From the NCBI RefSeq assembly GCF_001659725.1, contig NZ_CP015922.1:1674001-1738000 (forward strand): a DNA stretch of 64,000 nucleotides, read 5' to 3'. Under the pieces are notes generated by a model, which searched no databases, was not told where the DNA came from, and saw only the letters and a list, made by a program, of their open reading frames with translations. This DNA is from Polynucleobacter wuianus. GTDB lineage: Bacteria > Pseudomonadota > Gammaproteobacteria > Burkholderiales > Burkholderiaceae. A program made the position numbers and the translations under genes. Of the stretch, positions 57,989 through 64,000 are shown piece after piece. Position 1 is the first letter of the stretch. Each line of letters starts with the position of its first letter.

Positions 57989-59520
57989 AACCCCCTAAAA
58001 GGCTGATTCTCCTATTGGGTGATCAGCTTGACCTCAAGAGTGCGGCCCTGAAAGATTTTGATTTGCAGGCGGATGAGGTTTTTATGGTGGAGTCGCTAGA
58101 TGAGGCTCAGTATGTTTGGTCTCATCAAGCCAAGATCGCATTATTTCTATCGGCTATGCGCCACTTTGCCCAATCCTTAAAGACGCTCGGCTACCCCATT
58201 ACTTATCTCAAGAATTCACCTTTATCGATTATTGACGCATTAAAAGAAAAGCTGCAACAGGAAAAAATTACCCAATTAGTTTGTATGGAGCCGGGTGAGT
58301 GGCGCTTAAAGCAGCAGATTGAAAAGCTAGCTGTAGAACTTAAGCTTCAGCTAGACATGCGTGAAGATAAACACTTTTTTTGTTCTCGCCAAGAATTCAC
58401 CAATTGGGCGGCTGGTAAAAAAGAGTTCAGGCTTGAATATTTTTATCGCTTGATGCGAAAGACGCACAATATATTGGTTGATGTTGATGGCAATCCAGAG
58501 GGTGGTCAATGGAATTTTGATCAAGATAACCGCAAGCCATTTCCCAAAAAAGGCCCCGGCATCATTGATGACCCCGTGTTCTTTGAGCCTGATGCAATCA
58601 CGCAAGAAGTCATTGCCTATGTGAGTAAGGCTTACGCCAAGCACCCCGGATCATTGGAAGCCTTTCGTTGGCCTGTCAATCGTGATCAGGCCTTGGAGGC
58701 GTTGAATTATTTTGTGGAATACCGTTTACGTAACTTTGGTACCTATCAAGATGCTATGTGGACAGACACGCCCTATGGCTGGCACTCCATACTCTCCAGC
58801 TCCCTCAATCTCAAATTACTAAATCCTCGCGAGGTGATTTCAGCTGTTATCGATGCTTGGAAAAAATACTCTTTGGATTTATCAACTGTTGAAGGCTTTA
58901 TTCGTCAAATTTTGGGTTGGCGAGAATTTGTCAGGGGTATGTATTACTTAGATATGCCTAAGATGGCTCAAGATAATTATTACGAGCATCAAAGGACATT
59001 GCCAAAGTGGTATTGGGATGGAAAAACCAATATGGCTTGTATGAAAGATGCTATTGGTCAGACCTTAAAGTATGGCTATGCACACCATATTCAGCGCTTA
59101 ATGGTGACCGGAAACTTCGCTCTGCTGGCAGAAGTTCTACCCTCTGCAGTGTGTGATTGGTATTTAGCTATTTATGTAGATGCGATTGAGTGGGTTGAAC
59201 TTCCCAATACCGCTGGCATGGCCTTGTTTGCTAATGGCGGTCGCTTTACAAGCAAGCCCTATATCGCAAGCGGGGCATATATCAAGCGCATGAGTAATTA
59301 TTGCGACTCCTGTAAATATAAGCCGGAAGTTCGCTTTGGAGAAACCGCCTGCCCTGTTACGACCTTATATTGGAATTTTTTAATCAAGCATCGCACGCAG
59401 TTTGAAGCAAGTCCGCGAACACGCCTAATGACGGCCAATCTCAAAAGAATTAGTGATGCTGATCAACAATCAATTGTTCAACATGCTCAGCACGTACTTA
59501 CTCACTTGAATGATCTGTAG
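57985..59520 (+). CDS. Cryptochrome/photolyase-related protein (FeS-BCP type)
   Basis: 511 residues. An N-terminal photolyase-like domain (LILLLGDQLDLKSAAL) precedes the helical FAD domain (WREFVRGMYYLDMPKMAQDNYY near 310, RLMVTGNFALLAEVLP near 370). Four Cys positions near the end (CDSCKY and TACPV with an upstream Cys) fit the 4Fe-4S cluster of prokaryotic (6-4) photolyases. Light-driven DNA repair is the expected role. Confidence 0.93.
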   Translation: MKPPKRLILLLGDQLDLKSAALKDFDLQADEVFMVESLDEAQYVWSHQAKIALFLSAMRHFAQSLKTLGYPITYLKNSPLSIIDALKEKLQQEKITQLVCMEPGEWRLKQQIEKLAVELKLQLDMREDKHFFCSRQEFTNWAAGKKEFRLEYFYRLMRKTHNILVDVDGNPEGGQWNFDQDNRKPFPKKGPGIIDDPVFFEPDAITQEVIAYVSKAYAKHPGSLEAFRWPVNRDQALEALNYFVEYRLRNFGTYQDAMWTDTPYGWHSILSSSLNLKLLNPREVISAVIDAWKKYSLDLSTVEGFIRQILGWREFVRGMYYLDMPKMAQDNYYEHQRTLPKWYWDGKTNMACMKDAIGQTLKYGYAHHIQRLMVTGNFALLAEVLPSAVCDWYLAIYVDAIEWVELPNTAGMALFANGGRFTSKPYIASGAYIKRMSNYCDSCKYKPEVRFGETACPVTTLYWNFLIKHRTQFEASPRTRLMTANLKRISDADQQSIVQHAQHVLTHLNDL

Positions 59521-59528
59521 GATTTTTG

Positions 59529-59690
59529 ATGAGCGCTACATTTAAGGGAAATAAAAGTTATTTACCGAGTAAGACTTGTGTTGTTTGCCAAAAAGAAATG
59601 ACTTGGAGAAAGTCTTGGGCGAAAAATTGGGAATCCATTAAATATTGTTCTGATGCTTGTCGTAAAAAGGCCCCAAAAGCCCAGGCTTAG
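59529..59690 (+). CDS. DUF2256 zinc-ribbon-like protein (53 aa)
   Basis: LPSKTCVVCQKEMTWRKSWAKNWESIKYCSDAC is the DUF2256 pattern, with CxxC and CSDAC zinc pairs. It starts 8 bases after the photolyase gene and belongs to that operon. Small partner proteins of this kind are common beside FeS-type photolyases. Confidence 0.88.
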   Translation: MSATFKGNKSYLPSKTCVVCQKEMTWRKSWAKNWESIKYCSDACRKKAPKAQA

Positions 59691-59714
59691 ATCGGAACTT
59701 ATTCTTGTCGATTA

Positions 59715-60410
59715 TTACCAGGGCAACTTTTCACCTGAATAAGAAACAAAACTTCCTGAATCTTCTATCTGAAGATTTTCAATAACGCTAAACATATCTT
59801 TGACCGCATCTTCTGCAGGCCTGCCAATCTGCTCGCCACGAAATGGTTTAGAGAGTCGGGAGTTCACAGTGCCTGGATGCATAGCTATCAGCGCAATATT
59901 TGGTTTGGTGCGACCAAGTTCAATAGAAGCCGTTTTGATCAACATATTGAGTGCAGCTTTAGAGGCACGGTAGCTATACCAGCCACCAAGACGGTTATCT
60001 TCAATGCTGCCTACTTTGGCAGACAAAGTAACCATAATGCTATTTTGTGGATCAAGCAGTTTAGAAAAATATCGAATCGTGAGTGCTGGGCCAATTGCAT
60101 TCATTTTCATGAGCTCTATTAATTGTTCAGCATTGAGATCATCCAACCTTTTCTCTGGCATCCAATCAGCGCTATGTAAGACCCCAATCGTATTAATAAT
60201 GAGCTGGAATGGCCCCTCAGTAGCAAGCGCATTTGCGCAGGTTTCTATTGATGATGGATTTTGATAGTCCAGGGCATATGTAGAGTTGCGATGAATACCC
60301 ACAACCCCTGAGCAATTGGGGTTATTTGTGAGAAGCTCCATAAAAGCCGAGCCAATGGTGCCAGATGAGCCAATCACTAGGGCGCGAAAAGGAGTTGGGA
60401 GAATTTTCAA
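59715..60410 (-). CDS. Short-chain dehydrogenase/reductase
   Basis: 231 residues. The nucleotide motif ALVIGSSGTIGSAF (about 10-23), NTIGVLHS and catalytic YRASKAAL (about 150) are present, of the csgA-like SDR type. Convergent with the photolyase operon and divergent from the DCC gene. It commonly sits in photolyase clusters. Confidence 0.87.
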   Translation of the reverse strand: MKILPTPFRALVIGSSGTIGSAFMELLTNNPNCSGVVGIHRNSTYALDYQNPSSIETCANALATEGPFQLIINTIGVLHSADWMPEKRLDDLNAEQLIELMKMNAIGPALTIRYFSKLLDPQNSIMVTLSAKVGSIEDNRLGGWYSYRASKAALNMLIKTASIELGRTKPNIALIAMHPGTVNSRLSKPFRGEQIGRPAEDAVKDMFSVIENLQIEDSGSFVSYSGEKLPW

Positions 60411-60439
60411 GAGAACTTTATAGACTGTTGTACTGCCAG

Positions 60440-60468
60440 CCAGTTTATTGAATAAGTCTTACACTTGC
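60440..60468 (+). promoter_or_regulatory. 29-nt start-proximal motif, copy 2
   Basis: Same motif as at 57687 with two substitutions, again ending 3 bases before an ATG (60472). Likely the same regulator or sigma factor drives both operons. Confidence 0.7.
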
Positions 60469-60471
60469 TTG

Positions 60472-60882
60472 ATGAGTAACGATTTGCAGAAACTGACCTT
60501 GTTTTACGATGGTGCATGCCCTTTGTGCCAGGCGGAGATCCTGTTTCTCACCAGGCGGAATAAAGCGGGTTTGTTGGATTTCGTGGACATTAACTCCGAT
60601 CGGTATGATCCGGTATCAGTTGGAGTGTCTTGTGAGCAAGCATTGGCTGCAATGTATGGTCAATACGCTGATGGTAGCTTAATTAATGGTGCAGCTGTTT
60701 TTCCAGAAGCGTATCGCAGGGCGAACCTACCATTTTTAGCATGGCTATTTTCTAGAAAAGTAGTGCAGCCATCACTACGAATGGGCTATCAATTTTTTGC
60801 TAAGAATCGTCACGCAATTTCTCGAATCTTTGGTCCCTGCGCCTTATGGCTAGTTCATGCAACATCGAAGACTAAGAGCTAA
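60472..60882 (+). CDS. DCC thiol-disulfide oxidoreductase-like (DUF393)
   Basis: 136 residues. The DCC motif FYDGACPLCQAEILFLTRRN with CxxC lies at about 10-30. ATG 60472 follows the 29-nt motif. Redox or electron-transfer function is assumed for the family. First gene of a three-gene operon with the chalcone-isomerase-like and DUF3833 genes. Confidence 0.9.
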   Translation: MSNDLQKLTLFYDGACPLCQAEILFLTRRNKAGLLDFVDINSDRYDPVSVGVSCEQALAAMYGQYADGSLINGAAVFPEAYRRANLPFLAWLFSRKVVQPSLRMGYQFFAKNRHAISRIFGPCALWLVHATSKTKS

Positions 60883-60891
60883 TCTATACCT

Positions 60892-61446
60892 ATGAAAGTC
60901 CAAAACCTATTTGCTCAAGTATGTGTAATTGCCTGCTTATTTTCTAGCAATAGCTTTGCACGAGAGTTGACTTATGTGAATGAAGCTCTCAATCCAGCAA
61001 AGCTTCAAGGTAGTGGCAAACTCACTTGGTGGGGCCTTCATGTATACGATGCATTTTTTTATCGTGGCATGAGTGCTAACTCTTCTGAGTTTGCTTTAGA
61101 TTTGCGGTATCAGAAATCATTTACGGGTAATGCTATTGCCAATCGCTCAGTCGATGAGATGAAAAAACTGGGTGTGCCCGATGCTCAAGCTCAAGCTTGG
61201 GGCAAGCAATTGGCAACTTTTTTACCCAATGTAGAGCCGGGCCAAAACATCACTGCGATATACCTTCCTAAGCAGGGTACAACTTTCTATTTTGACGGCA
61301 AGCCGCTTGCCCAAATTCCAGGAGCTGATTTTTCCAAAGCATTTTTTGGCATCTGGTTGGACCCCAAAACAAGCGCGCCTAAATTACGCGAGCAATTACT
61401 CGGTCAAAGTTGTCCGCCACCCCTTTTCCAAGAGACTTGTAACTAA
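60892..61446 (+). CDS. Chalcone isomerase-like exported protein
   Basis: 184 residues with a signal (MKVQNLFAQVCVIACLFSSNSFA). KLTWWGLHVYDAFFYR, the ALDLRYQKSFTGNAIANRSVDEM segment and TTFYFDGK fit the bacterial chalcone-isomerase-like family, most of which lack flavonoid activity. Its stop overlaps the next start (TAATG). Confidence 0.87.
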   Translation: MKVQNLFAQVCVIACLFSSNSFARELTYVNEALNPAKLQGSGKLTWWGLHVYDAFFYRGMSANSSEFALDLRYQKSFTGNAIANRSVDEMKKLGVPDAQAQAWGKQLATFLPNVEPGQNITAIYLPKQGTTFYFDGKPLAQIPGADFSKAFFGIWLDPKTSAPKLREQLLGQSCPPPLFQETCN

Positions 61447-61994
61447 TGAAAAATATTATTAACAAATTCGCTGCGGTGATCTTTTGCACATCATTTTTAT
61501 TAGGATGTGCTGGTCCAAAGGTTTCGCAGTATTCCAATGAAAAGCCTACGCTAGATCTGAGTGAGTATTTTGCTGGCACGATTGATGCTTATGGAATCTT
61601 TACCGATCGGAGTGGGGTCGTAGTGAAACGCTTCACGGTGTTGATCCAGGCAAACTGGAAAGTGGTCGATGGCAAAAAGGTAGGAACTTTAGATGAAAGC
61701 TTTGATTACTCGGATGGCACAAAGCAAAAACGTATTTGGACATTGACTGAAGTATCGCCAGGAAAATATATTGGTAAAGCAGATGATGTAGTGGGCGAGG
61801 CTAATGGATCTTCTTCCGGTAATGCTCTCAATTGGGCATACACCCTGGCCTTACCAGTAGATGGCACGATCTATCATGTGCAATTTGATGACTGGATGTA
61901 TCTCGTGACACCCAAAGTCATGATTAATAAAGCGCAGATGAGTAAGTTTGGTATCAATCTAGGTGAAGTGACATTGAGCTTCTATAAACGTTAA
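61446..61994 (+). CDS. DUF3833 lipoprotein
   Basis: 182 residues. A lipobox (FLLGC) gives a lipoprotein of the periplasm, and YFAGTIDAYGIFTDRSGVVVKRF is the family start. Function unknown, but it is often found with the DCC, chalcone-isomerase-like and photolyase genes. Confidence 0.87.
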   Translation: MKNIINKFAAVIFCTSFLLGCAGPKVSQYSNEKPTLDLSEYFAGTIDAYGIFTDRSGVVVKRFTVLIQANWKVVDGKKVGTLDESFDYSDGTKQKRIWTLTEVSPGKYIGKADDVVGEANGSSSGNALNWAYTLALPVDGTIYHVQFDDWMYLVTPKVMINKAQMSKFGINLGEVTLSFYKR

Positions 61995-62074
61995 GACTTT
62001 TTAGTCTATTGCGTTAATCTATTAGAATTGTTTTGGGACAGCATTTACTCAAAATAACGTATAGAAAATCGCCA

Positions 62075-62863
62075 ATGAATACAAGAAATTCAGATCAAGC
62101 ACGTGTTGCCGTTGTTACTGGTGGCGCTCGTGGTATTGGCTTGGCAATAGGCCAATGGTTTTTAGATCATGGATACCAGGTTGCTCTGTTAGATATTGAT
62201 AAAAACACCCTTGACGCCACTATGAAAACTCTCGGCACTTCTCAGGATGTCATTGGTATTCACTGTGACGTCTCAAAGCCGGATGAAGTGGAATCTGCAT
62301 CGCAAAAAGTACTCTCGGCATTTGGCCACGTCACTGCGTTGGTTAATAACGCAGGGGTTGCCGTTTTTAAACCAGTATTTGAAACTTCATTTGATGAGTG
62401 GCGTACTGTCCTTGGTACTAATTTAGATGGTGCATTTATTTGCTCGCAAGTCTTTGGTCGTTTAATTGTGAAGAATGGTGGAGGGGCGATTGTGAATATT
62501 GCCTCCATTTCTGGCTTAAGGGCGAGTACTCTCCGAGTCGCTTATGGCACCAGCAAGGCGGCACTCATTCAGCTGACCAAACAGTATGCGGTTGAATTAG
62601 GAAATTCAAATGTGCGTGTGAATGTGATTGCACCTGGTCCGGTAGATACTGAAATGGCTAAATTAGTCCATAGTGTCGCCATTCGATCTGACTACTACGA
62701 CACTATTCCCTTGGGTCGCTATGGCACACCAGAAGAAATGGCTAATACAGTTGGGTTCCTGTGTAGTAATGAAGCTGCCTTTATTAATGGCCAGGTCTTG
62801 GCGGTCGATGGTGGATTTGAGGCTACAGGGGTTGGTTTGCCAACTTTACGCCGCAACTCCTAG
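62075..62863 (+). CDS. Short-chain dehydrogenase/reductase
   Basis: 262 residues. VVTGGARGIGLAIGQWF (about 10-26), NNAGVAVFKP and YGTSKAALIQLTKQYAVE (about 165) are present, of the FabG/3-oxoacyl type. ATG 62075 is used; the frame to 62033 lacks family sequence. Transcribed alone upstream of the TRAP receptor. Confidence 0.9.
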   Translation: MNTRNSDQARVAVVTGGARGIGLAIGQWFLDHGYQVALLDIDKNTLDATMKTLGTSQDVIGIHCDVSKPDEVESASQKVLSAFGHVTALVNNAGVAVFKPVFETSFDEWRTVLGTNLDGAFICSQVFGRLIVKNGGGAIVNIASISGLRASTLRVAYGTSKAALIQLTKQYAVELGNSNVRVNVIAPGPVDTEMAKLVHSVAIRSDYYDTIPLGRYGTPEEMANTVGFLCSNEAAFINGQVLAVDGGFEATGVGLPTLRRNS

Positions 62864-63007
62864 CCACCAGAATCAAGTGGATGTGGTGTTTTCCCTTGAT
62901 TTATGACGCTTTATTAAAATCTAGCGGTATATTAAGCACCAGAATAAATGCCTAACGAATAGGCCGTTTTACCCGAGATGAATTAAAAATTATCCAATGG
63001 AGACAGT

Positions 63008-64000
63008 ATGACGTTTACAAGACGAGACTTTATTAAGCACGCTGGTATTGCAGCGCTACCCTTAGTAGCGGGCAATACCTTTGCACAGACTGCAGAATTT
63101 AATATGAAATTTGGCAGTAACTTGCCAGCAACTCATCCACTCAATATTCATGCCTACAAGATGGCATCGAAAATTAAGTTGGAAACAAAGGGGCGAGTCG
63201 ATATTCAAGTGTTCCCATATAACCAATTGGGTAATGACACAGATATGTTGTCGCAATTGCGTTCAGGAGCCTTAGACTTTATGACCTTATCACCATTGAT
63301 CTTGGGCTCATTAGTTCCTCAGGCTCAGATCAACGGTGTGGGCTTTGCTTTCAAAGACTACAAACAAGTTTGGGCTGCAATGGATGGTGAATTGGGCGCT
63401 TATGTACGCCGTCAAATTGCCAACACGGGTACGATTTTTGCCTTCGATAAGATTTGGGATAACGGCTATCGTGAGGTGACTAATAGCGTGCGCCCGATTA
63501 ATAAGCCAGATGATTTAAAAGGTATTAAATTGCGCACCCCTCCAGGCCCAATGTGGGTGTCTTTGTTTAAAGCGCTTGGTGCTGCTCCTACTCCATTGAA
63601 TTTTGCAGAGGTCTATTCAGCATTGCAATCTAAGGTAGTTGATGGACAAGAGAATCCATTGGCAATTATCTATACCGCTAAGTTGTATGAGGTGCAAAAG
63701 TATTGCTCTATGACTAACCATATGTGGGACGGTTATTGGTTTATGGGCAATAAGAAATTATTTGAACAGTTGCCACCTGACTTACAGGCTATCGTGACCC
63801 GTAACGTTGCCGAATCTGCAATCATGCAAAGAGCAGATGTACGCAAGATGAATGATGGTTTGCAGACAGACTTGAAAGCTAAGGGTATGGGAATTAATGA
63901 GACCAACCCAGATCCTTTCCGTGAAAAGTTAAGACAGGCTGGTTTCTATTCTGAGTGGAAAGCCAAATTTGGTGAAGAAGCTTGGTCATTGCTTGAGAAA
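63008..64000 (+). CDS. TRAP transporter DctP-family receptor (3' end outside window)
   Basis: A twin-arginine signal (TFTRRDFIKHAGIAALPLVAG) precedes a DctP-like receptor: FGSNLPATHPLNIHAYKMASKIKLETKG, DDLKGIKLRTPPGPMWVSLFKALGAAPTPLNFAEVYSALQSKVVDGQENPLA. GGAG lies 6 bases upstream. 331 codons are read without a stop. It would bind a C4-dicarboxylate or keto-acid for import; the membrane subunits lie beyond the window. Confidence 0.92.
   Translation, partial: MTFTRRDFIKHAGIAALPLVAGNTFAQTAEFNMKFGSNLPATHPLNIHAYKMASKIKLETKGRVDIQVFPYNQLGNDTDMLSQLRSGALDFMTLSPLILGSLVPQAQINGVGFAFKDYKQVWAAMDGELGAYVRRQIANTGTIFAFDKIWDNGYREVTNSVRPINKPDDLKGIKLRTPPGPMWVSLFKALGAAPTPLNFAEVYSALQSKVVDGQENPLAIIYTAKLYEVQKYCSMTNHMWDGYWFMGNKKLFEQLPPDLQAIVTRNVAESAIMQRADVRKMNDGLQTDLKAKGMGINETNPDPFREKLRQAGFYSEWKAKFGEEAWSLLEK

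Overview
This window looks like chromosomal DNA of a small-genome freshwater betaproteobacterium, most probably Polynucleobacter or a close Burkholderiaceae relative. That is inferred from gene content and order: urtABCDE-ureDAJBCEFG, several TctC/Bug-type solute receptors without permeases, an AT-rich base composition, and a tRNA-Ile(CAU) carrying an Azoarcus-type group I intron. No database search was possible.

Layout. 1-3056: end of a cyanate/nitrate-type ABC transporter operon with cyanase, then a PAS protein and a short CbiX-like chelatase. 3057-11103: accessory zone. An intact tRNA-Ile(CAU) split by a 215-nt group I intron (3529-3820) is followed by cytochrome bd-type oxidase genes, a DsbA-like protein, a toxin-antitoxin pair, a DUF6933 gene and an ATPase/STAS-like protein. 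These are separated by repeated copies of the tRNA 3' half, intron fragments, integrase remnants and a palindromic repeat. 11146-18792: organic-acid catabolic genes (CoA transferase, MaoC, acyl-CoA dehydrogenase, two TctC receptors, AcuI-like reductase) divergent from an IclR regulator and an enoyl-CoA hydratase. 19209-24269: ABC transporter, allophanate hydrolase and GntR regulator. 24937-27775: Hsp20 and HtpG with back-to-back heat-shock-like promoters. 27798: tRNA-Gly(CCC). 28340-39699: complete urea ABC transporter and urease. 40010-47347: assorted genes, including a frameshifted secreted protein, SodC, two tiny ORFs and a DnaQ/GIY-YIG protein. 47389-56235: LysR-linked cluster of CoA and aromatic/organic-acid genes with two more TctC receptors. 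56493-62863: photolyase cluster (TIGR03643, FeS-type photolyase, DUF2256) and a DCC/chalcone-isomerase-like/DUF3833 operon sharing a 29-nt start-proximal motif. 63008-end: a truncated TRAP receptor.

How it fits together. Three nitrogen-scavenging routes converge on ammonia: cyanate via cyanase, allophanate via AtzF, and urea via urease. The most unusual structure is the 3.1-39.9 kb zone. Copies of the tRNA-Ile 3' end, palindromes, TTTGCTTACACA repeats and intron fragments sit only between whole transcription units. I read this as a stack of islands integrated at tRNA-Ile(CAU). Two small units (7573-8851 and 9459-11103) share both ends but carry different cargo, and the group I intron in the surviving tRNA lies inside the presumed integrase crossover core.
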